Shown: piece after piece, positions 1-7,021 of the stretch
Numbering within the stretch: position 1 is the first letter of the stretch
Layout of the letters: each line of letters begins with the position of its first letter
DNA from: JAZKFT01 sp043760535
GTDB taxonomy: Bacteria > Bacteroidota > Bacteroidia > Chitinophagales > Chitinophagaceae
DNA length: 17,515 bases
NCBI GenBank assembly: GCA_043760535.1
Contig: JAYUOV010000077.1
Span: 1-17,515, forward strand
Reading direction: 5' to 3'
Position numbers and translations under genes: made by a program
Notes under the pieces: model-generated
Database searches by the model: none
Told to the model about the DNA's origin: nothing
What the model saw: only the letters and a program-made list of their open reading frames with translations

Positions 1-51
1 GCCATCAAAGAGGATGATGTGTTGATTATTGTTGGTTTCGGAAGTCTGCAT
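1..51 (-). CDS. DCC1-like (DUF393) thiol-disulfide oxidoreductase, N-terminal fragment
   Basis: Reading the minus strand from an ATG at 51-49 gives 17 codons, MQTSETNNNQHIILFDG, running off the window edge. The end, IILFDG, matches the start of DCC-family proteins, where it is followed by VCNLCN with the redox-active CxxC; that part lies outside the window. Family members are small predicted thiol-disulfide oxidoreductases of about 130-150 residues with no well-defined substrate. The start is supported by a TAAATTTG box four bases upstream. The gene is divergent from engB. The call rests on a very short stretch plus the promoter context. Confidence 0.55.
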   Translation of the reverse strand, partial: MQTSETNNNQHIILFDG

Positions 52-55
52 AGCA

Positions 56-63
56 CAAATTTA
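56..63 (-). promoter_or_regulatory. TAnnTTTG -7 box for the DCC1-like gene
   Basis: The minus strand reads TAAATTTG, a perfect match to the Bacteroidetes -7 consensus TAnnTTTG, and ends four bases before the ATG at 51. Transcription would start at or next to the start codon. No convincing TTG -33 element is seen 19-23 bases upstream. Confidence 0.45.
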
Positions 64-72
64 AAGAAGTTT

Positions 73-97
73 GCAGTTGGGTTAGTTAGCAGTTGGC
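73..97 (-). repeat. Imperfect 7-bp tandem repeat (AACTGCT/AACTAAC/AACTGCA) in the DCC gene leader
   Basis: On the minus strand the 25 bases contain AACTGCT, AACTAAC and, after two extra C residues, AACTGCA. They lie about 22-46 bases upstream of the DCC-like ATG, where a -33 element would sit. The same motif occurs in the opposite orientation upstream of the divergent engB. Confidence 0.5.
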
Positions 98-245
98 AAG
101 CCAACGCTGCAGCTACAAACAAAAAGTGTGAATGGATTGGTAGATTGTTTCAAAAAAGAATGAAGAATGTGCTACATTTTTTTTAAATGAAAGCCTTTTA
201 ATAGCATTACGGTAAGCAATCTTTCAGCCTTGCCCGTACAAGATT

Positions 246-270
246 GCTAACTGCCCAACTGCCAACTGCT
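246..270 (+). repeat. Imperfect 7-bp tandem repeat (AACTGCC x2, AACTGCT) in the engB leader
   Basis: AACTGCC at 249-255, AACTGCC at 257-263 and AACTGCT at 264-270 lie just before the engB ATG at 283. Reading through this repeat from a TTG at 244 would add 13 residues (LTAQLPTAY...) that only translate the repeat, so it is taken as noncoding. Confidence 0.5.
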
Positions 271-282
271 TATCTTGCACCC

Positions 283-915
283 ATGAATATCCTCGAAGCC
301 GAATACGTAATCAGCAGCCCCGACTATACCAAATGCCCCCTAGCGGACATGCCGGAATATGCATTTATAGGCCGTAGCAATGTGGGCAAATCTTCGCTTA
401 TAAACATGCTTACTAATAAGGCCAAACTGGCCAAAACCAGTGCCAGCCCTGGCAAAACACAAATGATCAATCACTTTGTTATTCATAGTGCACCGGATAA
501 TAATCCAAAAGATTTTAGCAAATGGTACCTGGTGGATTTACCCGGCTATGGCTACGCTAAAGTGAGCCAGAGTATGCGCAATAATTTTGAAAAAATGATA
601 GAACACTACATGCGGAAACGTGAAAACCTGATGCATGTTTTTGTACTAATAGACAGCCGCCACAGCCCTCAGCGCCCCGATTTAGATTTTATACACGAAC
701 TGGGAAAATGGGAAGTGCCTTTTAGCCTGGTATTTACCAAAAGCGATAAAGAAACCCAGCGGGTAGTAGCAAAAAATATAAAAGACTTTTTAGACGCCAT
801 GCGAAAAACCTGGCAATTTCTGCCCCGCCACTTTGTAACCAGTGCCGAAAAAAAAACCGGCCGAGAAAAGATACTCGACCTGATTAGTGATATCAATAAA
901 GAAATGACAGTTTAA
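283..915 (+). CDS. engB: Ribosome biogenesis GTP-binding protein EngB/YsxC/YihA
   Basis: A small GTPase of the TrmE-Era-EngA-EngB family, needed for late assembly of the 50S ribosomal subunit; it acts in the cytoplasm on ribosomal precursors. All G motifs are visible in the 210-residue product: G1 GRSNVGKS (30-37), G2 threonine in SPGKT (55-59), G3 DLPGYG (85-90), G4 TKSD (152-155) and G5 SAEK (187-190). The length is typical of the family. The ATG at 283 was chosen because the protein then begins with the usual MNILEAEYV-type N-terminus; the longer TTG start at 244 only translates the upstream repeat. It is monocistronic here and converges on the TPR gene. No rho-independent terminator with a T-run was found after the stop. 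Confidence 0.95.
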   Translation: MNILEAEYVISSPDYTKCPLADMPEYAFIGRSNVGKSSLINMLTNKAKLAKTSASPGKTQMINHFVIHSAPDNNPKDFSKWYLVDLPGYGYAKVSQSMRNNFEKMIEHYMRKRENLMHVFVLIDSRHSPQRPDLDFIHELGKWEVPFSLVFTKSDKETQRVVAKNIKDFLDAMRKTWQFLPRHFVTSAEKKTGREKILDLISDINKEMTV

Positions 916-1016
916 TGTTTTTTTTGATTGTAAACCTACAATACAACTACTACAGAATCGGGGTGTTCAAAAGTGGTTTTTTTTTGTTACCAATTGAAAC
1001 TAAAATTTCAAAAAAA

Positions 1017-1775
1017 TTATTGCCATTTCACCAGCAAGGCCTTTGCCTCATCTTTTGTTGCTCTGTCTTCGGGCATTAGGGTAGGGCATTTTACGCATTG
1101 CTGTAAGGCAGCCAATGCTTTTTCGTATTGCTTATTGTAGTAATACGCCTTGCCCATAGCCAGGTAATTCATAGCAAAATAAGGCTCCAAGGTTTTGCAT
1201 TTTTCAAAAGATGCAATGGCAATATTTACTGTGGCCTTGGGTAATCCGCCATAAAATAATTTTACAGCAGCTCTTTTAATAGCATTGAGGTTTAGCACTT
1301 CGTAATGCCATTTACCTATTACATACCAAGCCTTACCATGGTTTGGGTTAATGGTTATTGCCTTATCGGCATAAATTTTAATATTTTTTACGGCCTCTAC
1401 CGTTTTTTCGTTGGTGCTTTCCACCTCGGTTAGTTTGCCATATACTACTGCATACATATAGTTAGCATCTGCACTCATGCTATCCAGTTGCAATGCAGCA
1501 GCAGCAAAAGTTTTTGCATTGCCATAGTACTTTAATTTAGCAACTGGATTGGTTTCTCTGGTACCAATGGAACAGTTCATTTCGGCACATTTTATAGCCG
1601 CTTTAATATTGGAAGGCTGTATTTGAAACGCTTTTGCATATTTACCTATAGCTAAAGTGTCTTTTAATTGCTGTTCGTACCGTTGTCCTTCCTTCATCAG
1701 TGTTTCCGCATCTTGTGCATGGCTAAAAAAAACATGGCCTAGCATGGCAAGGATAAATAAAATTGCTTTAGTCAT
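1017..1775 (-). CDS. Secreted TPR protein resembling RMDN (regulator of microtubule dynamics) proteins
   Basis: 252 residues starting at the ATG at 1775-1773. The N-terminus (MTKAILFILAMLGHVFFSHAQ) is a signal peptide with a likely cut after SHA, so the protein is probably periplasmic. The rest is alpha-helical with TPR-like units; one is clear at about 203-230 (AMNYLAMGKAYYYNKQYEKA). Residues 139-200 contain AITINPNHGKAWYVIGKWHYEV, then a basic segment with LFYGGLPKAT, then a helix ending in LEP. This order (GxWxYEV, LFG-P-AT, A-x-x-F-x-K-x-x-x-L-x-P) resembles the eukaryotic RMDN/FAM82 family from memory. Function in bacteria is unknown. An alternative start at 1814 adds 13 residues ahead of the signal peptide and is unlikely. 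It is divergent from the ABC exporter. Confidence 0.75.
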   Translation of the reverse strand: MTKAILFILAMLGHVFFSHAQDAETLMKEGQRYEQQLKDTLAIGKYAKAFQIQPSNIKAAIKCAEMNCSIGTRETNPVAKLKYYGNAKTFAAAALQLDSMSADANYMYAVVYGKLTEVESTNEKTVEAVKNIKIYADKAITINPNHGKAWYVIGKWHYEVLNLNAIKRAAVKLFYGGLPKATVNIAIASFEKCKTLEPYFAMNYLAMGKAYYYNKQYEKALAALQQCVKCPTLMPEDRATKDEAKALLVKWQ

Positions 1776-1860
1776 TTTTCTATTTTTTTCTATTTGGTAA
1801 AGAAAACGAATCAACGGGTAAAGTGTTTGTTAAGGGTAATAAAAAGTTGGGGGATTAGGG

Positions 1861-1876
1861 ATTGGTTGATTGGTTG
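1861..1876 (-). repeat. Two copies of 8-mer CAACCAAT upstream of the TPR gene
   Basis: On the plus strand ATTGGTTG occurs twice head to tail (1861-1868 and 1869-1876), so CAACCAAT twice on the minus strand, about 85 bases upstream of the TPR start. The unit is a rotation of the AATCAACC unit at 1963-1970 in the opposite orientation, so the two repeat blocks face each other in the divergent promoter region. Confidence 0.5.
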
Positions 1877-1938
1877 ATTAGGGTTTACTAATGCAATACA
1901 GCACAAAACAATAGCAAATTTGTAATTTCTCCCTTCCC

Positions 1939-1970
1939 AATGAACCAATGAACCAATGAACCAATCAACC
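1939..1970 (+). repeat. 8-bp tandem repeat: AATGAACC x3 plus AATCAACC
   Basis: Units lie at 1939-1946, 1947-1954, 1955-1962 (all AATGAACC) and 1963-1970 (AATCAACC). The block ends six bases before the TACCTTTG box of the ABC transporter gene, so it occupies roughly the -33 region and further upstream. Confidence 0.75.
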
Positions 1971-1976
1971 AACCCC

Positions 1977-1984
1977 TACCTTTG
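1977..1984 (+). promoter_or_regulatory. TAnnTTTG -7 box for the ABC exporter gene
   Basis: TACCTTTG matches TAnnTTTG exactly and ends five bases before the ATG at 1990, suggesting a leaderless transcript. No TTG is found at the -33 position; that stretch is occupied by the 8-bp repeats. Confidence 0.5.
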
Positions 1985-1989
1985 AAACA

Positions 1990-3855
1990 ATGAACCACCT
2001 GAAAGCCCTTAGAAAATATTTTTGGAAATACAGACTCAGGCTTTTTGCGGGCCTATTGTTTATTGTAGCTTCTAACTATTTTGGCGTTCTGCCGCCGCAG
2101 CTTACCGGCTTTGTGGTAAATAAGGTGCAAAATATAATAGAGCAGAAGCCTTTGGCACCCGTTGCTTTACAAACAGATCCGCTAATTAATATATTTACCG
2201 GCTGGGTTAATCAATTAAATTTTAGCCCGGGTGCCATAGTAGCCCTATGCGGCATAGCCATTTTATTATTGGCTTTGTTACGTGGGGTGTTGATGTTTTT
2301 TATGCGGCAAACTATTATAGTAATGAGCCGCTACATTGAGTTTGACCAAAAAAATGAAGTGTACAAGCACTATCAAAAACTGGATACACAGTTTTACAAA
2401 ACCCACAGCACCGGCGACCTGATGAACCGTATTTCGGAAGATGTAAGCAAAGTAAGAATGTACACGGGCCCTTCCGTTATGTACCTTATTAACTTGGTTA
2501 CCACCATCCTTTTTACGGTATTTAATATGTGGGGCAGCGAACCAAAACTCACCATGATAGTGCTGGCACCATTGCCCATTTTAGCCATAACCATCTACTA
2601 CGTAAACACCATTATACACCGCAAAAGCGAAAAAATACAAGGCTTACTGAGCGATCTTACGGTAAATGCACAACAATCGTATAGCGGCATACGGGTTATA
2701 AAAAGTTATGTACAGGAAAAGGCCATGCTAGATTTTTTCAACCGTAATAGCCAGGAATACCGAAAGAGTGCCATTGGCCTTGCCAAAGTAGAAGCTATTT
2801 ATTTCCCATCTATGTTTTTGCTGATTGGTATTAGTACATTGGTTACCATTTTAGCAGGGGGGCTTTTTTTACATGATAATAATGTAGCAAGGGCTGCTGG
2901 CCTTACTGTGCTGCCACACCCTGGCGTTAATGTGGGCGTTATTGTAGAATTTATTTTGTACATAAATATGCTCACTTTTCCGGTGAGTGCTATAGGCTGG
3001 GTAGCCAGTATGATTCAGCGTGGATCTGCTTCGCAAAAAAGAATCAATGAATTTTTAAATACACAACCAACCATTACCTCGCCACCGGCAGCAAGTAACA
3101 TGGTAATGGCTGGCGACATACAATTTAGCCATGTTTCATTTACTTATCCGCACACAGGCATTAAAGCATTGCAAGACTTTTCGCTTACTATAAAAGCAGG
3201 GCAGCGTATAGCCGTTATTGGAAAAACAGGCAGTGGAAAAAGCACCCTGGCCCAACTACTGCTCCGCATGTACGATACAGGTACTGGCAGCATTCTGCTT
3301 GATGGCAAACCTATTACAGGCATGGATTTACAATCGCTAAGAACACAAATAAGCTATGTGCCACAAGATGTTTTTTTGTTTAGCGATACGGTAGAAAACA
3401 ATATAAAATTTGGCAATGAAAATGCCAGCCACACCGATGCAGTGCAAGCCGCTAAAATGGCAAGCGTGGCTGGCGAAATAGACCGATTTAATAATTGTTA
3501 CGAAACCATTGTAGGCGAACGGGGCGTAACGCTTAGCGGCGGGCAAAAGCAACGACTTTCTATAGCAAGGGCATTGCTAAAGCCAAGTGCGGTTATAATT
3601 TTTGATGATTGCTTGAGTGCTGTAGATGCCCGAACCGAAAGAGAAGTATTGACCAATCTGGATGCACAACTAAAAGGTAAAACGGCCATTATTATTACCC
3701 ACCGAATTTTCTCAATGATGCATTTTGATAACATAGTAGTGTTAGATGATGGACGCATAACCGAGAGCGGAACGCATGAAAAACTATTGGCAGCAAACGG
3801 TGCTTATGCCGAACTGTATAGCCTTCAGCAGCAAGAAAACGAGCTAAATAGCTAA
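1990..3855 (+). CDS. ABC exporter half-transporter (TMD-NBD fusion), MdlA/MsbA-like
   Basis: 621 residues: a type-1 ABC exporter membrane domain with six predicted segments (about 1-345), then a nucleotide-binding domain. NBD motifs are Walker A GKTGSGKS (411-418), VPQD at the Q-loop, signature LSGGQ (515-519), Walker B IIFDD (D539) and H-loop His571. The residue after Walker B, normally the catalytic Glu, is Asp540 (FDDCLSAVD). This is typical of the MdlA-type half of heterodimeric exporters such as E. coli MdlAB. The family exports lipids, peptides or drugs; the substrate cannot be read here. A half-transporter must dimerise; no MdlB-like partner is in the window, so it either pairs with a protein encoded elsewhere or forms homodimers. 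It is not in an evident operon: a separate promoter follows before the next gene. Confidence 0.9.
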   Translation: MNHLKALRKYFWKYRLRLFAGLLFIVASNYFGVLPPQLTGFVVNKVQNIIEQKPLAPVALQTDPLINIFTGWVNQLNFSPGAIVALCGIAILLLALLRGVLMFFMRQTIIVMSRYIEFDQKNEVYKHYQKLDTQFYKTHSTGDLMNRISEDVSKVRMYTGPSVMYLINLVTTILFTVFNMWGSEPKLTMIVLAPLPILAITIYYVNTIIHRKSEKIQGLLSDLTVNAQQSYSGIRVIKSYVQEKAMLDFFNRNSQEYRKSAIGLAKVEAIYFPSMFLLIGISTLVTILAGGLFLHDNNVARAAGLTVLPHPGVNVGVIVEFILYINMLTFPVSAIGWVASMIQRGSASQKRINEFLNTQPTITSPPAASNMVMAGDIQFSHVSFTYPHTGIKALQDFSLTIKAGQRIAVIGKTGSGKSTLAQLLLRMYDTGTGSILLDGKPITGMDLQSLRTQISYVPQDVFLFSDTVENNIKFGNENASHTDAVQAAKMASVAGEIDRFNNCYETIVGERGVTLSGGQKQRLSIARALLKPSAVIIFDDCLSAVDARTEREVLTNLDAQLKGKTAIIITHRIFSMMHFDNIVVLDDGRITESGTHEKLLAANGAYAELYSLQQQENELNS

Positions 3856-3890
3856 CAGCATTTTAAGTAGCTGAAGAGCCATACCCAAAT

Positions 3891-3920
3891 TTGGCTGATT
3901 CAATATTCCCTATATATTTG
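3891..3920 (+). promoter_or_regulatory. Consensus Bacteroidetes promoter (TTG-N19-TATATTTG) for the PUR-domain gene
   Basis: TTG at 3891-3893, exactly 19 bases, then TATATTTG at 3913-3920. This is a full match to the Bacteroidetes housekeeping sigma consensus TTG-N19-TAnnTTTG. It gives a leader of about 40 nt before the start codon at 3966. Confidence 0.8.
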
Positions 3921-3965
3921 TGAAGGGTTTAAAACATAAGGCGTTTACCAAAAATAAAAAAAATT

Positions 3966-4493
3966 GTGGCTTACGAAAACAACGATAGAAAACAAGAAAG
4001 TGTGTATGGCAGCCGGGTAAAAGCCGGAAAACGAAGGACTTATTTTTTTGATGTAAGGGTTACAAGAGCCAACGATTATTTTTTAACCATTACCGAAAGC
4101 CGTAAGCGTTTTGATGATGATGGCTACGACAGGAGCAAACTTTTTTTATATAAAGAAGATTTTAACAAGTTTATTAAAGGGCTGGTAGAAGCTGTTGATT
4201 TTGTAAAAACCGACCTGATGCCGAATTTTGATTTTGATGCTTATAACCACGAAGCAAATGAGTACGAACCCAATGCTTATGGTGGCCTTACAAATGGAGC
4301 TGCTGTAGTGGTAACTACAACAGTAATTGTAAATGATGTAGTGGCTGAAAAGCCAGTAACCGAAACACAGGTTACTAAAAAAGATCTTGTGTTAGCGCCT
4401 GAATCAATGGAGCCTTTAGCACAGATAACCCAAGAAATTTCGGAACCGATGATACCAATTAGTTTTGAAATAGAGGATGTAGATAAATGGTAA
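3966..4493 (+). CDS. PUR-domain (DUF3276) nucleic-acid-binding protein
   Basis: 175 residues. Residues about 14-82 (from VYGSRVKAGKRRTYFFDVR to YKEDFNKFIKGLVEAVDFV) form the Bacteroidota/Borrelia PUR-alpha-like single-stranded DNA/RNA-binding domain, rich in basic and aromatic residues (KRRTYFFDV, ITESRKRF). In Borrelia a relative (EbfC-independent PUR protein) binds DNA and RNA; the role in Bacteroidota is not established. The C-terminal half (about 90-175) is acidic, low-complexity and rich in Val/Thr/Glu, likely disordered. The start is GTG at 3966 (MAYENNDRKQ), preferred because this N-terminus is family-like and no in-frame ATG lies upstream. Its strong promoter and strong terminator make it an independent, probably highly expressed unit. 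Confidence 0.85.
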   Translation: MAYENNDRKQESVYGSRVKAGKRRTYFFDVRVTRANDYFLTITESRKRFDDDGYDRSKLFLYKEDFNKFIKGLVEAVDFVKTDLMPNFDFDAYNHEANEYEPNAYGGLTNGAAVVVTTTVIVNDVVAEKPVTETQVTKKDLVLAPESMEPLAQITQEISEPMIPISFEIEDVDKW

Positions 4494-4503
4494 CAACAAC
4501 ATA

Positions 4504-4537
4504 AAAAAACATCCCGCCGAAAGGCGGGATGTTTTTT
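4504..4537. terminator. Bidirectional intrinsic terminator (15-bp stem, GAAA loop)
   Basis: An A-tract and ACATCCCGCC-type arm (4504-4518), loop GAAA (4519-4522), and a complementary arm GGCGGGAT ending in a T-run (4523-4537). The stem is perfect, and the A/T flanks let it end the plus-strand PUR transcript and the minus-strand MFS transcript. A second, weaker inverted pair GCAGATT (4544-4550) / AATCTGC (4570-4576) lies between it and the MFS stop. Confidence 0.93.
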
Positions 4538-4583
4538 GGTTACGCAGATTCTATCAAAAAAAAATCTGTAATCTGCACCTATA

Positions 4584-5816
4584 CTATTGCTCCATATAAT
4601 CTAAATCTTTACCAAAAGTTTCCCTTGAAAAAAAAGTGGCCGATACGGCTATGGCCATAACGATAGTACCCGTAACTAGGCCAGCATTTGCATAGCTCAT
4701 ATTGGATTGTAATGCTGTAAACAATGCCGTGATTAATACCAAAGAGCCACGCACCATATTAGGAATGGTAGTAGCAGCGGTAGCCCTTAAATTAGTGCCA
4801 AACTGCTCTGCCCCAATGGTTACAAAAATGGCCCAGAAGCCAGTGCCAAAGCCTAGTAAAGCACAGGCCCAGTAAAGCTTTGCAGCAGTAGCATCCTGCA
4901 ATTGAAAGAAAAATACATAGATACCTAAAGCGGTAATAGCATAAAAAATATACAATGCATTTTTTCTACTTTTTAAAACCTGACTAAGTAACCCAATTAG
5001 TATATCGCCAATAGAAATGGCAGCGTATGCATACATGATGCTTTTGCCCGTATCTATTTTTTCGGTAATGCCAAATGCCAGGGCAAACTTGTTACTAAAA
5101 CTTACCAAAATACCAATAACAAACCAGGTAGGAAAGCCTATTAAAATACTTTTTAGGTATCTTAAAAACCGGTCTTTGTTATTGAACAGCATAAAGAAAT
5201 TTCCCTTTTCTACTTTCTGGTTTTTCATTTGGTTAAACATGCCCGACTCAAAAACACCCACACGTGTAATAAGCAACAATAAACCCAACCCACCACCAAT
5301 AAAATAGCAAATTCGCCAATCGAAAGTTTGTTTCATAAAATATGCAAGCACAGCTCCGCTAAGGCCAATGCCAGCCACCATAGAAGTGGCAATACCTCTT
5401 TTTTCTTTTGGTAAAATTTCGCTTACTAATGTAATGCCTATGCCTAATTCGCCAGCAAGACCTAAGCCTGCTATAAATCTGCAGGTGGCATATTGCCCAA
5501 CTGTATTTACAAATCCATTAGCAATATTGGCTAATGAATACAGTAGTATTGACCCAAACAGCACAGTTAGCCTGCCTTTTTTATCACCAATAATACCACT
5601 GACTATACCACCTATTAACATGCCAATCATTTGTACATTTATAATAAAAAGCCCCTGGCTATCTACCGCATCTGGCGTAAGCCCCAGGCTTGCAAGGCTT
5701 GGCTGCCTTATAATTCCAAACAAAAGCAGGTCGTAGATATCTACAAAATATCCTAATGCAGCTACTAGTACGGGAATGGAAAAAATGGAAATCTGTTTTT
5801 GCGGAGACAGGTTCAT
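4584..5816 (-). CDS. MFS transporter (sugar/metabolite:H+ symporter type)
   Basis: 410 residues with about 12 hydrophobic segments, the usual MFS size. Loop 2-3 carries GDKKGR (77-82), the GD-x-x-G-R signature of the superfamily. Residues 124-138 (AGLGLAGELGIGITL) resemble motif C-like glycine-rich helices, and LPKEKRG follows in the central-domain loop of the first half. TM1 has acidic residues D26 and D29 (YFVDIYDLLLFG), comparable to the EWYDF motif of metabolite:H+ symporters and sugar porters. The substrate cannot be assigned. It is transcribed alone: a terminator for the upstream dedA gene lies between them, and the PUR/MFS terminator follows. The start ATG at 5816 gives a short cytoplasmic N-terminus before TM1. 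Confidence 0.85.
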   Translation of the reverse strand: MNLSPQKQISIFSIPVLVAALGYFVDIYDLLLFGIIRQPSLASLGLTPDAVDSQGLFIINVQMIGMLIGGIVSGIIGDKKGRLTVLFGSILLYSLANIANGFVNTVGQYATCRFIAGLGLAGELGIGITLVSEILPKEKRGIATSMVAGIGLSGAVLAYFMKQTFDWRICYFIGGGLGLLLLITRVGVFESGMFNQMKNQKVEKGNFFMLFNNKDRFLRYLKSILIGFPTWFVIGILVSFSNKFALAFGITEKIDTGKSIMYAYAAISIGDILIGLLSQVLKSRKNALYIFYAITALGIYVFFFQLQDATAAKLYWACALLGFGTGFWAIFVTIGAEQFGTNLRATAATTIPNMVRGSLVLITALFTALQSNMSYANAGLVTGTIVMAIAVSATFFSRETFGKDLDYMEQ

Positions 5817-5845
5817 ACGCTCGGTTTAAGCATTAGTTACTAACA

Positions 5846-5875
5846 AAAAAAATTGCCGGATAATCATCCGGCAAT
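5846..5875 (-). terminator. Intrinsic terminator of the dedA transcript
   Basis: ATTGCCGGAT (5852-5861), loop AATC (5862-5865), ATCCGGCAAT (5866-5875): a perfect 10-bp stem. On the minus strand it is followed by eight T residues (5852-5845), the arrangement of a rho-independent terminator just after the dedA stop at 5902. Confidence 0.88.
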
Positions 5876-5901
5876 AATACTTAATCACCCTATAAATATG
5901 G

Positions 5902-6666
5902 TTATGAATTTTGTGTAGGAGGAACGCTGTCTTTTGATTTCTTTTTACCAAAAAATATTTTAATAATAACCGGAGCAGTAGTAACTAAAACAATGGCGAT
6001 TACAATAATTTCCAGGTGTTCTTTAAGGTCGAACCCGAACTGGGCAAGTATCCATTTTTGTAAAAAATGCCCAGCTAATATCATACTGGAAACCCATGTA
6101 AGGCAGCCTACAATATTGAAAAACATAAATTTCTTTCTATCCATTTGTACGATACCGGCAACGATGGGGGCAAAGGTTCTTACAAATGGCATAAATCTAG
6201 CTACAACTATGGCACCGCCGCCGTGTTTGTCGTAAAATTCTTTGGCCATAAACAAATATTTTTTCTTAAAGAAAAAAGTGTCTTTACGGTGAAATAAGAA
6301 CGGGCCACTTTTTTTACCAAACCAATAACCGGCCATATTACCCAAAATACCCGCTATCGATACTAGGGCAATCAGTATCAAAAGATCTAGCCATTCGTTT
6401 CTTATACCGCCCATGCCCAGCAGGTTTAAAAACTGATGGGTTAGCCCCGGCCCCATTAATCCTGTTACTTCGTCTTTTATTTCGTGGGCAAAAATACCAG
6501 CTACAAAAAGTAAGCTGTCGCCAGGCAAAAAGAAGCCGGCAAAAAGACCTGTTTCGGCAAAAACCACAAAAACCAGCAGCCAAAGCCCACCGTTTTCTAT
6601 ATACCATTGCGGTTGTAATAATTGTGTCCAGTGAAAAGAATCAAGAAAGATTTGTAAGATGGTCAT
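5902..6666 (-). CDS. DedA-family membrane protein (SNARE-associated/VTT domain)
   Basis: 254 residues with several membrane segments. The conserved DedA motifs are present: FLPGDSLLF (46-54) in the first re-entrant region, and ARFMPFVRTFAPIVAG (156-171), including the two conserved arginines R157 and R163. The family is in the cytoplasmic membrane; some members flip undecaprenyl phosphate or other phospholipids and protect the proton-motive force. The C-terminus is short, basic and cytoplasmic (FGKKKSKDS). The ATG at 6666 overlaps by four bases (ATGA) the stop of the repaired DUF5615 reading frame, so the gene was probably translated in the same operon as the toxin-antitoxin pair. It ends at its own terminator (5846-5875). 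Confidence 0.9.
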   Translation of the reverse strand: MTILQIFLDSFHWTQLLQPQWYIENGGLWLLVFVVFAETGLFAGFFLPGDSLLFVAGIFAHEIKDEVTGLMGPGLTHQFLNLLGMGGIRNEWLDLLILIALVSIAGILGNMAGYWFGKKSGPFLFHRKDTFFFKKKYLFMAKEFYDKHGGGAIVVARFMPFVRTFAPIVAGIVQMDRKKFMFFNIVGCLTWVSSMILAGHFLQKWILAQFGFDLKEHLEIIVIAIVLVTTAPVIIKIFFGKKKSKDSVPPTQNS

Positions 6667-7021
6667 TCGTATAATATTTTATTTATTCTTAGCTTATTGG
6701 GTGTTATGGTAACAAACTTATTGGTTAGGGTTGATAAACTTTGTGTTTTTAAAAATTCTAACAAAAACAAAATCATTTTTGGCCTCTGTAAGGCAGGGTA
6801 TCTTAAAAACAGAATACCTGTTACTGATAATTTTTTACAAACACAATTTCACCAAAGTCTTTGTCTTCGGTTAAAATTATTTGAGGGGGATATAATGACA
6901 AACGTGCAATGTTCTGGTCATCTACACCACGTAAAGATTCTTTTATAGAATTAACGAGATATCCGTTTTGCTTTAAAGCAAAAATGATGGTATCATGTAT
7001 ATTTTCTTCGGCAAGTATCAT
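6663..7021 (-). pseudogene. DUF5615 PIN-like (Mut7-C type) toxin, interrupted by a one-base frameshift
   Basis: From the ATG at 7021 the frame gives 66 residues and stops at 6821, short of the usual ~110-120. It contains family motifs: ILAEENI at the N-terminus and ILTEDKDFGEIVF near the break. Directly after DFGEIVFVK comes a run of six A residues (6836-6831, minus strand). Shifting by one base there continues an open frame, starting LSVTGILFLRYPALQRP, down to a TGA at 6665-6663. GILFLRYP is the expected next segment of the family, giving about 119 residues in total. So the gene has lost one A (seven to six), or the product needs -1 slippage on A-AAA-AAT. The first acidic motif is AEEN rather than the common ADEN. 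The family is the presumed toxin (RNase-like PIN fold) partner of DUF433 antitoxins. A sequencing error cannot be excluded. Confidence 0.8.

Noticed and set aside
927..942. Hairpin ATTGTA-AACC-TACAAT after engB as terminator
   Set aside because: Only six weak base pairs, and the T-run lies before the stem on the plus strand, so it does not fit an intrinsic terminator.
1861..1970. The facing 8-bp repeat blocks as a CRISPR-like array
   Set aside because: Units are 8 bp with no spacers and no cas gene nearby; they are simple tandem repeats.
6697..6948. 83-residue plus-strand open frame
   Set aside because: The stretch is explained by the C-terminal half of the frameshifted DUF5615 gene on the minus strand.
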